From Thermoanaerobaculia bacterium (GTDB lineage: Bacteria > Acidobacteriota > Thermoanaerobaculia > Multivoradales > Multivoraceae), in contig JAJDUI010000008.1 of NCBI GenBank assembly GCA_022826745.1, forward strand, positions 124,001-188,000: DNA of 64,000 bases. Reading direction: 5' to 3'. Both the position numbers and the translations under genes were made by a program. Numbering within the stretch: position 1 is the stretch's first letter; every line of letters begins with the position of its first letter. Under the pieces are notes generated by a model. That model had not been told where the DNA came from. It made no database searches and worked only from the letters and a program-made list of their open reading frames with translations. Shown piece after piece: positions 44,048 through 53,409 of this stretch.

Positions 44048-44929
44048 GTGACGCGGTCGCGGCAGACGACCTTGAAGCCGGCGGGTCTCGCGGCGTCGGG
44101 GCTTCTCGTCGCCCTCGCATGGCCGGCGGCGGCCGCCGAACCACCCTGGCAGCGACTCGAGTTCGAGGCCAGGAAGCTGTTCCTCTCGGCGAGCGCCGCG
44201 GTCGAGTTCGAGCCCGCGGCGGAGCTTCCGTTGGACGAGCGCTGCGAAGGCAAGCCGGCGATGCCCGGTTCGGCCGCGCGGATCCGGATCGAGTCCACGA
44301 TGTTCGGTCGCCGCTCGGAGTCCTCCCTGTGGTTCGATCCGGGCAGCCTGAAGGCCCATCTCCGCGTCCAGGAAGAACGGGGTAGCCGGAACCGCTACAA
44401 GCGGTACACGTTCTGTGAGGGAAGCGTGGAGGCGGAGCGCGCGACTCCCAATCCTGGCGAGGCCGGTCTTCCGGTCGCGGAATGGACCCATCGTTATCCG
44501 CTCCATCATCCCGTTCCGCAAGGACTCGAGGCGCCGCTGTCGGAGCCCTCGGCGCTGCTCCATCTCGTCGGACGGCTGGCGGCGCTACCGTCCGGAGCAG
44601 GGGTGGAAACCCCGTGGACGGTGCCGATGTTCTCGAACCAGAGGGTGCTGGCCGTGCGGATCGAACGAGACCCGGAGACTGTGACCGCGCCTCCCTCGTT
44701 CTCGGTGGCCGGCGGCGAGGCGCCGGCGCAGTTGACGCTTGTTCGTTTCTCGATGACGCCGGTGGCGTACGGGCCCGAGGGCGGTGCGGAGGACTTCGAG
44801 TTGCTGGGGCTCGAGGGCGCGATCGAGATCGTGGCGGTGAAGGAACTCCAGGTGCCCGTGTCGATCAGCGGTCGCCTTCCGCCGGCGGGGCGGGTCACGG
44901 TCCGGCTGCGCCACGTGAAGTTGCGTTAG
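44048..44929 (+). CDS. Exported protein of unknown function
   Basis: 293 residues, GTG start. Signal peptide at about 1-28 (ASGLLVALAWPAAAAEPP). The mature chain is mostly beta structure with an early Cys and a later YTFCEGSVEAER, and a final RVTVRLRHVKLR strand. Overall it resembles periplasmic lipocalin-like or DUF3108-type proteins, but no family is certain. It sits between the amidase and the men-locus regulator with only one base before the latter, so it may be transcribed with the men operon. Confidence 0.55.
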   Translation: MTRSRQTTLKPAGLAASGLLVALAWPAAAAEPPWQRLEFEARKLFLSASAAVEFEPAAELPLDERCEGKPAMPGSAARIRIESTMFGRRSESSLWFDPGSLKAHLRVQEERGSRNRYKRYTFCEGSVEAERATPNPGEAGLPVAEWTHRYPLHHPVPQGLEAPLSEPSALLHLVGRLAALPSGAGVETPWTVPMFSNQRVLAVRIERDPETVTAPPSFSVAGGEAPAQLTLVRFSMTPVAYGPEGGAEDFELLGLEGAIEIVAVKELQVPVSISGRLPPAGRVTVRLRHVKLR

Positions 44930-44930
44930 G

Positions 44931-45599
44931 GTGCCGAGCGTGGGGGCTGAAGGCGCCGAGAGTGTGGATCGGGTTCGCGAGGAGTTCGTGCAACTCTGGG
45001 GCGCTCTGGGTACTTTCTGGGGCGTGCCGCCGACTACCGCGCGCGTCTTCGGCTGGCTGATGTCCCGCCCCGAGCCCGCCGATGCGCAGGAGATCATGGC
45101 CGGTCTGGAACTCAGCCGCGGCGCCGTCTCGATGGCCTGCAGGGAGCTGCGGGAATGGAAGCTCATCGCGCCGGAGCGCGTCGCCGGCGCGCGCCGGGTG
45201 GTCTATCGGCCCGAGACCGACCTGGAGCGGGTCCTCCGGAACGTCGTCGAGATTCGCAAGCGGCGTGAGTGGGACCCGATACGTGAGAACATGCGGGACT
45301 GGATTCCGGCACTGGAGGCCCAATCCTCCAGTGAGAGTGGACCCTCTCCTGAAGATGCGGTGTTCCTCAGACGCCTGCGGGCGATCGACCAGGTCATGGG
45401 ACGCGTGGACTCGATTGCGGAGTTTCTCCTCAACGGAGGCACGGTGACGGACTTCGGGCTAAAGGCCCTGCTGGGGGCGGGAGCGGTCGCCGCGCGACTC
45501 GGCAACCTCGCCCGCCGCGAGGCGCAGTCCTTCTCGGGCAAGTCCGCCCCGCCGGCGGAGCCGGTGCCGGACCTCGACCCGGAGGAGCAGGAGAGTTGA
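44931..45599 (+). CDS. GbsR/MarR-type transcriptional regulator
   Basis: 222 residues. Winged helix region VFGWLMSRPEPADAQEIMAGLELSRGAVSMACREL followed by WKLIAPERV (here residues about 39-82), close to the GbsR-like group. The C-terminal half is helical and includes a hydrophobic stretch (LKALLGAGAVAARLGNLA). It overlaps the prenyl synthase start (TTGA), so it is the first gene of the menaquinone operon and may control quinone synthesis. The effector is unknown. Confidence 0.78.
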   Translation: MPSVGAEGAESVDRVREEFVQLWGALGTFWGVPPTTARVFGWLMSRPEPADAQEIMAGLELSRGAVSMACRELREWKLIAPERVAGARRVVYRPETDLERVLRNVVEIRKRREWDPIRENMRDWIPALEAQSSSESGPSPEDAVFLRRLRAIDQVMGRVDSIAEFLLNGGTVTDFGLKALLGAGAVAARLGNLARREAQSFSGKSAPPAEPVPDLDPEEQES

Positions 45600-46768
45600 C
45601 CGTGCTCACGGATCGGCCGGCTGGGCCCCTGTCGAGAAACACGGCCGTAGAAGACGAGGTGCTCGGGCGTCTCCGGGACCTCTGCGACGTCGGTGGCCTC
45701 CAGGGTCTTGCCGCGACGATAGACGACCTGGTCGGTTTCGTCCGCGACGATCTCGCCGCGGTCGAGGAGGGACTGGCGGCCCTGTCGACGGGAGACACGC
45801 TGGTTGGCGAGGCCGGAGCCTCCCTTGTACATCTCGGCGGCAAACGGTTGCGTCCGCTGTGCGTCGTCCTGGCGTCGCGGGTCGGGTCCGCGCGGCCTTC
45901 GGCGGTGCGCGACATCGCGGTGGCGGCCGAACTCGTCCACAACGCCACGCTGCTGCACGACGACGTCGTCGACCACGCGGACCGGCGTCGCGGACGGCCG
46001 ACGGCGCGGGTCGAACTCGGCAACGCGGCCTCGATCTTCGCCGGCGACTATCTGTTGATCGAGGCGCTCAACAGGGTGCAGCGCGCCGGCGTGCCGGGCG
46101 TCATGGAAGGCCTGCTCGAGACGATCGCCGAGATGATCCGGGCTGAGTCGCTTCAACTCGAGAACCGCGGCTCTCTCGACGCCTCCGAGGACCTCTACTT
46201 CGAGGTCGCCCGCGGCAAGTCGGCGGCGCTGTTCAGCTGGGCGTTGGGCGCTGGCGCCTTGAGTGGCGGAGCGCCGCCCGAACTCTGCCGGGCGCTTCGG
46301 TTGTACGGGGAGTCGATCGGGGTCGCGTTCCAGTTGATCGACGACCTGCTCGATCTGGTCGGACACCACAGCAACACGGGCAAGACCCTGTTCAGCGATC
46401 TCTCGGAGGGGAAGATCACCTATCCGCTGATCGTCGTGCTGGATCGCGAACCCGCGCTCGCCGACACGATCCGCGCAATAGCCGCCGAGGCGACCCCGAC
46501 GTGGGGCGCCGATGGTCTCGGTCCGGGGTACTCCGGCTCGAACGGCGATGGTTCGGCGAACGGCCACCCGGGCGGCGCGAACGGGGAGGGCCGGGAGCGT
46601 GAGCGCGTCCTCGAGGCGATGGTTCGCTACAACGTCGAGGCGACGTGCCGCGACCTCGCCGGGAGCTACATAGACGAAGGGATCGCAGCGCTGGCGAAGG
46701 TCCCCGACGGCGCCGCGCGCCGTGCGCTGACGGTTGTTGCCCGGGCGAGCGTGTTGCGGGAACGATGA
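45596..46768 (+). CDS. Polyprenyl diphosphate synthase (menaquinone side chain)
   Basis: 390 residues. Builds the long prenyl tail from FPP or GGPP and IPP. First aspartate-rich motif LLHDDVVDHADRRRG, second FQLIDDLLDLVG, and GGKRLRP near the front: all trans-prenyl synthase hallmarks. An extra Gly/Asn-rich loop (GSNGDGSANGHPGGANGEG) replaces part of the last helices and is not conserved. The position directly before menG and the men genes fits hepta- or octaprenyl diphosphate synthase. TTG start at 45596; a GTG two codons later is an alternative. Confidence 0.88.
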   Translation: MTVLTDRPAGPLSRNTAVEDEVLGRLRDLCDVGGLQGLAATIDDLVGFVRDDLAAVEEGLAALSTGDTLVGEAGASLVHLGGKRLRPLCVVLASRVGSARPSAVRDIAVAAELVHNATLLHDDVVDHADRRRGRPTARVELGNAASIFAGDYLLIEALNRVQRAGVPGVMEGLLETIAEMIRAESLQLENRGSLDASEDLYFEVARGKSAALFSWALGAGALSGGAPPELCRALRLYGESIGVAFQLIDDLLDLVGHHSNTGKTLFSDLSEGKITYPLIVVLDREPALADTIRAIAAEATPTWGADGLGPGYSGSNGDGSANGHPGGANGEGRERERVLEAMVRYNVEATCRDLAGSYIDEGIAALAKVPDGAARRALTVVARASVLRER

Positions 46769-47526
46769 TGGCGCTGGCTGAGCCGCTGGCGGGCCCGAGC
46801 GACGGTTCGGGCGCGATGTTCGACCGGATCGCCGCTCGCTACGACCTGCTGAACCGCCTCAACTCCCTGGGCTTCGATCAGGCGTGGCGCCGGATCACGG
46901 CGGAGGCCCTGGCGCCGGCCGTGGCCGCCAACCGGCCCCTGCGCGCGCTCGATGTTGCGTCCGGAACCGGAGACCTTGCGATCGCGATCGCGCGACGGTT
47001 TCCCTCGGCGGTCGTCGAGGGTGTCGATACCTCGACTGCGATGACGGTGATCGGACGAGGGAAGGTGGAGCGTGCCGGCCTCGCCGACCGCGTCACGCTG
47101 GCTTCCGGCGACGCCCACGAGCTTGGCTTCCCCGATGGCGCCTTCGACGCGGCGGCGATCGCGTTCGGCATCCGCAACGTCCCCGACCGGGTTCGGGCGC
47201 TGCGCGAAATGGCTAGGGTCACCCGGCCGGGCGGCCGGGTCGCGGTTCTCGAGTTGAGCGAGCCGACTTCCGGCCTGCCGGCCGCTCTCGCGCGCTTCCA
47301 CATCCGCGTCCTTGTGCCACTGATCGGAGCGCTTCTGGCCGGGAGCGAAGAGTACCGGTACCTGCGGCGGTCCATCCACGCCTTCCCGCCGCCGGACGAG
47401 TTCGCTGGCACGATGGCCGCCGCCGGCCTGGAGCCGGTCGAGACGCGGCCCCTGACGTTCGGCGTGTGCAACCTGTTCCTGGCCAGTCCGGCCGTGGAGC
47501 GTGCCACGGAAGGCGCCCGGTCATGA
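46765..47526 (+). CDS. menG: Demethylmenaquinone methyltransferase
   Basis: 253 residues, UbiE/MenG family. Methylates demethylmenaquinone with S-adenosylmethionine, the last step. Visible: AMFDRIAARYDLLNRLNSLG, SAM motif LDVASGTGDLAIAIA, VDTSTAMT, and IAFGIRNVPDRVRALREMARV (signature 2; residues about 130-150). Two adjacent ATGs; ATGA overlap with the synthase. No ubiquinone genes are nearby, so the menaquinone role is likelier. Confidence 0.92.
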   Translation: MMALAEPLAGPSDGSGAMFDRIAARYDLLNRLNSLGFDQAWRRITAEALAPAVAANRPLRALDVASGTGDLAIAIARRFPSAVVEGVDTSTAMTVIGRGKVERAGLADRVTLASGDAHELGFPDGAFDAAAIAFGIRNVPDRVRALREMARVTRPGGRVAVLELSEPTSGLPAALARFHIRVLVPLIGALLAGSEEYRYLRRSIHAFPPPDEFAGTMAAAGLEPVETRPLTFGVCNLFLASPAVERATEGARS

Positions 47527-49034
47527 CGTCTCCGGCGATCAGGCCGCGTTCGAGTCGCGAGACACGTGCTCCGCGGTCCGGGCTCGTGGCGGTGGCCGTC
47601 GAGGCGCCGAGGGTGGCTCCGGAGGAGTTTCTCCGGATGACCTCGCGGCGCTTCCGTGAGATCGGGCCGGTGGGCCACCTGTGGTCGCCGTCCGGCGGGA
47701 TCCAGTGCGCCGGCTGGGGCGTGGCCCGGCGGTTCGAAATCGCCGGCCAGGCGCCGTCCGGCGGGTTCGCGGGCGGGAACGGCGATGGCGGCCCCGAGGC
47801 CCCCGCGGACGGTGTCGCGCTCGACCAGGTTGCGGCACAGGCGTCGGGGCTATTTCGCGAACTGGCCGGTGCGGACGATGTGCCGTTGCGGCTCTTCGGT
47901 GGGCTCGCGTTCGATCCTGGATCGGACCGTGCTGGCTCCAGGGCGTCCGACTGGACGGAGTTCGGCGCCGGGAGCTTCGTGCTGCCGCGGCTGGGCTACG
48001 TCGCTGACGGGGACGCCGCGCATCTGTATGCGGTCATTGACGGGACCGCGGTCGGGGCGGCGCCGGAGTGGCGCCGGCGTCTGCGGCGGCTGGCGGAAGA
48101 CCTCGACCCCGCCGGCGGCCTCGGAAGCGGCGCGAACGGCAACGGGCACCTGGGAGAGTTGCCGGAAGCGGCCAACACCCTGGAGGCCCTCCCTGGAATT
48201 CTGCGGAGCCTCGATCGCCCGGCAGCCTCGGAGTGGCTCCGGCGCGTTGAAGAGCTGCGCGGAGAAGTGCTCTCCGGACGGCTGCAGAAGGTCGTCGCGG
48301 CGCGCGCCGTCGAGCTCGACCTCGACCGGCAGTTCGGCATCGACGACCTGGCTCTGATCGCCGGCCGCCTTCGACACAGCATGCCGACATGCACCTGCTT
48401 CGCCTTCCTGCGAGGCGGCTCGATCTTCTTCGGAGCGACACCGGAACTGCTGGTCCGTCGCCGGGGCCGCCGGATCGAGACGCAGGCGCTGGCCGGTTCG
48501 ATCGCCGGCGACCCCTCGCCTGCGCGGCGGCGCGAGTTGGAGCGGCGTCTGCTGGAGAGCCGGAAGGACCGGCTGGAACACGATGTCGTCGTGCGCTATC
48601 TCGTCGAGCGCCTCGACCGGAGCTGCGGCGCGGTGGCGCCGCCGGCCCCTCGGGGAGTGCGCGTCCTGCCGAACGTGATGCACCTGGAGACGCCGATTCG
48701 CGCCGCGCTGCCGGAGACCGTCGAGCCGCCGCACGTGCTGCGGCTGGTGCGGGCGCTCCACCCGACCCCTGCGGTCGCCGGCAGACCGACGCCTCTCGCC
48801 CTGGCCGCCATCCGGCGTACCGAAGAGCGGGACCGGGGCTGGTACGCGGGCCCGGTCGGCTGGTTCGACGGCAGCGGCGATGGCGAGTTCTCGGTCGCTC
48901 TCCGTTCCTGTCTCGCGACCCGGCGTCGTGGCCTGCTCTACTCGGGCAACGGCATCGTCGCCGACTCCGATCCCGCACGCGAGCTGGTTGAGACGAACCT
49001 CAAGCTGGACGCGATTCTCGGAGCATGGGGCTAG
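47523..49034 (+). CDS. menF: Isochorismate synthase
   Basis: 503 residues. Converts chorismate to isochorismate, the entry to menaquinone synthesis. Chorismate-binding signatures: LSGRLQKVVAARAVEL, FGATPELLVRRRGRRIETQALAGS (Glu and Thr-equivalent region, about 313-336), LESRKDRLEHDVVV, LHPTPAVAGRPT and WYAGPVGWFDG. The N-terminal 150 residues are divergent and Gly-rich. Its position ahead of menD confirms the menaquinone, not siderophore, branch. ATGA overlap upstream; overlaps menD by ten bases. Confidence 0.93.
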   Translation: MTSPAIRPRSSRETRAPRSGLVAVAVEAPRVAPEEFLRMTSRRFREIGPVGHLWSPSGGIQCAGWGVARRFEIAGQAPSGGFAGGNGDGGPEAPADGVALDQVAAQASGLFRELAGADDVPLRLFGGLAFDPGSDRAGSRASDWTEFGAGSFVLPRLGYVADGDAAHLYAVIDGTAVGAAPEWRRRLRRLAEDLDPAGGLGSGANGNGHLGELPEAANTLEALPGILRSLDRPAASEWLRRVEELRGEVLSGRLQKVVAARAVELDLDRQFGIDDLALIAGRLRHSMPTCTCFAFLRGGSIFFGATPELLVRRRGRRIETQALAGSIAGDPSPARRRELERRLLESRKDRLEHDVVVRYLVERLDRSCGAVAPPAPRGVRVLPNVMHLETPIRAALPETVEPPHVLRLVRALHPTPAVAGRPTPLALAAIRRTEERDRGWYAGPVGWFDGSGDGEFSVALRSCLATRRRGLLYSGNGIVADSDPARELVETNLKLDAILGAWG

Positions 49035-50845
49035 CGGGAGCCGGCGCGGGCGAAGCGCAGTTTCAGCGAGCGCGGCTCCTGGTCGGCGCCCTGATGCAGG
49101 CGGGCGTCCGGCGGGCGGTCACGAGCCCGGGTTCCCGCTCGACGCCGCTGGTGCTGGCGGCCCTCGATGCGGCGGCCGCCGGGCTGGACGTCGCCAGCAT
49201 CATCGACGAGCGGGCGGCCGGGTTCTTCGCCCTCGGCCAGGCACGGGCCACAGGCGTGCCGACGGCCCTGATCTGTACTTCGGGGACGGCGCCGGCCCAC
49301 TACCTGCCGGCGATGATGGAAGCCCGCGAGGCAGGCGTTCCGCTGATCGCCCTGACTGCCGACCGACCGATGGAGTTGATGGACTGCGGGGCGCCGCAGA
49401 CGACGGACCAGACGAAGCTCTTCGGTTCGGCCGTCAGCCACTTCGCCGAGGTCGATCTCGCGGGTTCGGTCGATCCGCTGAGTCTTCGGGCGATCCGTCG
49501 AACCGCGGCTCAGGCCGTGTTCCGTTCCCGCTGGCCGCGCGGCGGTGCGGTCCACCTGAACGTGCGGGCGCGCAAGCCGCTCGAGCCGGAGGTTAATGCC
49601 GGAGACGCTTCACTCGCGGCTACCGTTGACGCTCTGCTCGAGGAGCCGGTCGAGGCGGCTGTGCCGGCGGCGCAACCGGATCCGGCGGCGCTCGATCGGG
49701 CGGCGGCGTTGTGCCGGCGAGCGGAGCGCGGGCTGATCGTCGCCGGTCCCTTGCCTCTTCCGTCGCCCGAGTGTCGACGGGACGGTGACGTCCGGGGTCT
49801 GGCGAAGCTCGCGCGGCGGACAGGCTTCCCGCTACTCGCGGAGGCCACGAGTCAGGGCAGGTTCACGGAAGGAGACGCCGCCGCCGACGCCGCGCGCCTC
49901 GGCGCGGCCTGGATGGCTGACGGCGGCGAGGGCTTTCCTCTTCCCGACCTGATCCTGCAGGTCGGAGCGCCGCCGGTCGCGGCGGGTGCTCAGCGCCTGA
50001 TCGAGGCCGCGGGGGCACCTCAGATCGTGCTGTCTGACGGTCCCTGGACCGATCCTGATGGACTCGCTTCGGTGTTCCTGTTCGGAGATGTCGAAAGCTC
50101 GACGTCAGAGCTCTGTCGACGGCTCGGGGATGTGGGGCCGGACACCGAGGCGGCCGGTTGGCGGGGGGACGTACTTCGGTTGTGCGGGCGATTTCGGGCG
50201 GCGGCGGCACGACTTGAGGCCGGCGGTCTCGGGTTTCACGACGGGGAAGCGGCCGGAACGGCGGTCGCGGCGATGTCCTCGGACGCGCTCCTCATGCTTG
50301 GCAACAGCCTGCCTGTGCGCCTGGTCGAAACCTGGGCCGCGCATCCCGGTCACCGGATCTGGGTTGCGAGCCAGCGGGGGTTGAGTGGGATCGACGGGTT
50401 GGTTGCGGGCTTCCTTGGTTCGCTCAGTCCCGGTGTCTTCCCGGCCGGCCTGCTGCTCGCGGGCGACGTCAGCCTGCTGCACGATCTCGACGGTTTGGCG
50501 ATCGCCCCCGAGTACGGCGACGGTCCGCCCGCCGTGGTCGTGGTGATCGACAACCAGGGCGGACGGATATTCGACCGACTCCCGATCGCGAAGGCCGGGA
50601 TCTTCCGTGGCCCGGCAGGCAGGTACTGGTTGACGCCCCACGGGGTCGACTTCGGCGGTCTGGCACGCGCGTTCGGCGTACCTTACGCACGAGTGGAAGA
50701 TGCCCCGGCACTCGCGCGGGAGATCGAGGCGGCCCTCGGTCGGAGAGGCGTTTCCCTGGTCGTAGCGGGGGTCGCCCCCGGGGCCCTGGCGGCGGCGGAG
50801 GAGTCTCTGCGGCAGGCCATGCGTGAGTCGTCGTCGTCGCGATGA
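49025..50845 (+). CDS. menD: SEPHCHC synthase
   Basis: 606 residues. ThDP-dependent enzyme that adds succinic semialdehyde (from 2-oxoglutarate) to isochorismate. Signatures: TSPGSRSTPLVLA, ICTSGTAPAHYLPAMMEA, LTADRPMELMDCGAPQTTDQ, QRGLSGIDGLVAG, and the ThDP region GDVSLLHDLDGL with VVVIDNQGGRIFDRLP. Mn/Mg-ThDP ligands appear intact. It starts ten bases inside menF and overlaps menH by ATGA. Confidence 0.95.
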   Translation: MGLAGAGAGEAQFQRARLLVGALMQAGVRRAVTSPGSRSTPLVLAALDAAAAGLDVASIIDERAAGFFALGQARATGVPTALICTSGTAPAHYLPAMMEAREAGVPLIALTADRPMELMDCGAPQTTDQTKLFGSAVSHFAEVDLAGSVDPLSLRAIRRTAAQAVFRSRWPRGGAVHLNVRARKPLEPEVNAGDASLAATVDALLEEPVEAAVPAAQPDPAALDRAAALCRRAERGLIVAGPLPLPSPECRRDGDVRGLAKLARRTGFPLLAEATSQGRFTEGDAAADAARLGAAWMADGGEGFPLPDLILQVGAPPVAAGAQRLIEAAGAPQIVLSDGPWTDPDGLASVFLFGDVESSTSELCRRLGDVGPDTEAAGWRGDVLRLCGRFRAAAARLEAGGLGFHDGEAAGTAVAAMSSDALLMLGNSLPVRLVETWAAHPGHRIWVASQRGLSGIDGLVAGFLGSLSPGVFPAGLLLAGDVSLLHDLDGLAIAPEYGDGPPAVVVVIDNQGGRIFDRLPIAKAGIFRGPAGRYWLTPHGVDFGGLARAFGVPYARVEDAPALAREIEAALGRRGVSLVVAGVAPGALAAAEESLRQAMRESSSSR

Positions 50846-51615
50846 CCAGGGCCGTTCTGATCCACGGCTTCTCGGGTGGTCCGGCCAGTTGGCGGCGGGT
50901 GGAAGCGCTGCTCGACGCGCCGAGCCACGCGCTGGCGGTCTGCGGTCATGGCGGCGAGAATCCGCCGGCGATCTCCACGGGCTCGGCGGCGTTCGAGGTC
51001 GAGGTCGATCGGCTGGCGGCGGCCGTCGAGGCCGAAGTGCCGGGGCCTCGCCTCGTGGTTGGCTACTCCCTGGGGGGACGGCTGGCTCTCGGCCTGCTGG
51101 TCCGTCGCCCGGACCTGTTTCGCGGCGGCGTTCTGATCGGCGCGAACCCGGGCATTGCCGGCGAGGACGTCCGCGTCGCTCGCCGGCGCGACGACGATCG
51201 CTGGGCTCGGCTCATCGAGGAAGAGGGCCTTGCCGCTTTCGACAGCGGGTGGTCGGCCTTGCCTCTGTTCGCCAGTCAGCACGACCTGGATGCCGGACGG
51301 CTGGCGGAGCAGCGGCGTACTCGCCTCAGCCACGATCCCGCGGCTCTGGGGGCGGCGATGAGGGCGCTCGGTCTCGGCGCCATGCCGGACTACCGACCCT
51401 TCCTGTCCTCGATCTTCTGCCCGGTCGAGTTGATCGTTGGCAGTCTGGACTCGAAGTTCGTCGGTCTGGCGCGACAGATGGCCGGACGCCTTCCGGCCGC
51501 CACGGTCTGCATCGTCGACGGAGTTGGCCACAATGTTCCACTGGAGGCGCCCGCCGAGCTGGCCCGCCTCCTGAACGCGACCCTGAGCAAGGTTGATCGG
51601 GACCGCCGGCGCTGA
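50842..51615 (+). CDS. menH: SHCHC synthase (alpha/beta hydrolase)
   Basis: 257 residues. Removes pyruvate from SEPHCHC. Nucleophile elbow [13 protein letters not shown] (Ser), oxyanion region [33 protein letters not shown] with the conserved Arg-containing cap helix, acid in VGSLDSKF, His in [11 protein letters not shown]. Fits MenH by position and size; a generic hydrolase would look similar, but the cap region supports MenH. Confidence 0.88.
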   Translation: MTRAVLIHGFSGGPASWRRVEALLDAPSHALAVCGHGGENPPAISTGSAAFEVEVDRLAAAVEAEVPGPRLVVGYSLGGRLALGLLVRRPDLFRGGVLIGANPGIAGEDVRVARRRDDDRWARLIEEEGLAAFDSGWSALPLFASQHDLDAGRLAEQRRTRLSHDPAALGAAMRALGLGAMPDYRPFLSSIFCPVELIVGSLDSKFVGLARQMAGRLPAATVCIVDGVGHNVPLEAPAELARLLNATLSKVDRDRRR

Positions 51616-51661
51616 TGACGCGGCCCGTTGTAGTGTCGCCGATCGAAGGAGGCGGGAGGGG

Positions 51662-52510
51662 ATGAGCGGAGAATCGCACCAGGAATGGCGGAGTGGCGGT
51701 GACTACACGGACATCCGCTACGAGAAGTCCTACGTCGACGGCGAGCCGGAGGGGATAGCCAAGATCACGATCAACCGGCCGGAGGTGCGCAACGCCTTCC
51801 GGCCGCTGACGGTTCAGGAGATGAGCGCGGCGGTCGACGTGGCCCGCGACGACGGCGACGTCGGCGCCGTGATTCTGACCGGAGAGGGCCGAAGCGCCTT
51901 CTGTTCGGGTGGTGATCAGCGCATCAGAGGTGATGCCGGCTACGTCGGCGACGACGGCGTGCCGCGCCTGAACGTCCTCGACCTGCAGCGTCAGATCCGC
52001 ACGTTGCCCAAGCCGGTCGTGGCGATGGTCGCCGGCTACGCGATCGGCGGCGGCCACGTTCTGCACATGGTCTGCGACCTGACGATCGCCGCCGACAACG
52101 CCCGCTTCGGCCAGACGGGCCCCCGCGTGGGCAGCTTCGACGGCGGCTACGGGGCCTCGTACATGGCGCGGATCGTGGGCCAGAAGAAGGCGCGGGAGAT
52201 CTGGTTCCTGTGCCGTCAGTACAACGCCCGGCAGGCGCTGGACATGGGCCTCGTCAACACGGTCGTCCCGCTCGAGCGGCTGGAACAGGAGACCCTCCAG
52301 TGGTGCCGGGAGATGCTGGCCAACAGCCCGATGGCGCTCCGCTGCCTGAAGGCGGCGATGAACGCCGACTGCGACGGCCAGGCCGGTCTCCAGGAGCTGG
52401 CGGGGAACGCGACGCTGCTGTTCTACATGACGCAGGAGGGGCAGGAGGGCCGGCAGGCGTTCCTGGAGAAGCGGAAGCCGGACTTCTCGAAGTTCCAGCG
52501 ATACCCATGA
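51662..52510 (+). CDS. menB: 1,4-dihydroxy-2-naphthoyl-CoA synthase
   Basis: 282 residues, crotonase family. Cyclises succinylbenzoyl-CoA. MenB signatures: [76 protein letters not shown] (about residues 157-177), FLCRQYNA and a C-terminal [10 protein letters not shown]. The active Asp/Tyr residues are in the SFDGGYG and QYNA blocks. The ATG at 51662 has GGAGGGG before it; the only men gene not overlapping its predecessor (46 bases). Confidence 0.96.
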   Translation: MSGESHQEWRSGGDYTDIRYEKSYVDGEPEGIAKITINRPEVRNAFRPLTVQEMSAAVDVARDDGDVGAVILTGEGRSAFCSGGDQRIRGDAGYVGDDGVPRLNVLDLQRQIRTLPKPVVAMVAGYAIGGGHVLHMVCDLTIAADNARFGQTGPRVGSFDGGYGASYMARIVGQKKAREIWFLCRQYNARQALDMGLVNTVVPLERLEQETLQWCREMLANSPMALRCLKAAMNADCDGQAGLQELAGNATLLFYMTQEGQEGRQAFLEKRKPDFSKFQRYP

Positions 52511-53409
52511 GCCCGGGCGGGCGCCGCCCCGGCAACCTGGGGGCGTGGGCGCAGGCGATCCGTCCGAAGACGCTGTGGGCGGCGGTGACGCCGGTCATTG
52601 TCGGTAGCGCTTGCGCCATATCCGTCTCGGGCTTCCGGGTCGGTCCGGCCCTGGCCGCGCTCGGCGTCGGAGTCTTCATCCAGATCGGCACGAACCTGTC
52701 GAACGACGTGCTCGACTTCGATCGCGGCGCCGACACGGAACGCCGGGTCGGGCCAGTGCGGGCGGTGCAATCCGGGCTGCTCAGCCGCGGCCAGGTGTGG
52801 GCCGGGGCGTGGATCGCCTTCGGTCTCTGCGTGGTTTGCGGCCTCTACCTGGTGGCGGTCGCGGGCTGGCCGGTGCTGGTAGTCGGCGCTGTTTCGATCG
52901 CATCGGGGCTGCTGTACACGGCCAGTCCCTGGGCGCTGGCCTATGTCGGCCTGGGCGACCTGTTCGTCTTCCTGTTCTTCGGTCTGGCCGCCGTGGTCGG
53001 GACGGTGTACGTCCAGGCGCTGGAAGTACCGGCCGTCGCCTGGTGGGCGGCGATCGCCGTCGGCGCCCTGGCGACGGCGATCCTCGTCGTGAACAACCTT
53101 CGCGACCGCGAGACGGACGCGGCGGCCGGCAAGCGCACGCTGGCGGTGCGCTTCGGCGCGCGTTTTGTGCGGCTGGAGTACGCGGCGCTGCTCCTGCTTG
53201 CGCATGCCGCGGTCTTGCCGCTGGTCGTCCGGTTCGGTCCGTGGCCCCTGCTGTCCTGGCTTGCTCTGCCGTTCGCGGTCGCCGTGCTGCGGTCCGTGTG
53301 GCGCGGCGAGGGCGCGGCCCTCAACCTGGCGCTGGCGGCGACCGCCCGCCTGCTTCTCCTGTTCGGCGTGCTCCTGTCGATCGGCATCGTGCTGGGGGCC
53401 CGGCACTGA
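52507..53409 (+). CDS. menA: DHNA polyprenyltransferase
   Basis: 300 residues with about eight membrane segments, UbiA superfamily. Attaches the polyprenyl tail to 1,4-dihydroxy-2-naphthoate in the membrane. The two Asp-rich motifs are [20 protein letters not shown] and [20 protein letters not shown] (residues about 69-88 and 195-214). N-terminal [20 protein letters not shown] is typical. ATGA overlap with menB; its stop overlaps a CTG start of menE. Confidence 0.94.
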   Translation: MSPGGRRPGNLGAWAQAIRPKTLWAAVTPVIVGSACAISVSGFRVGPALAALGVGVFIQIGTNLSNDVLDFDRGADTERRVGPVRAVQSGLLSRGQVWAGAWIAFGLCVVCGLYLVAVAGWPVLVVGAVSIASGLLYTASPWALAYVGLGDLFVFLFFGLAAVVGTVYVQALEVPAVAWWAAIAVGALATAILVVNNLRDRETDAAAGKRTLAVRFGARFVRLEYAALLLLAHAAVLPLVVRFGPWPLLSWLALPFAVAVLRSVWRGEGAALNLALAATARLLLLFGVLLSIGIVLGARH

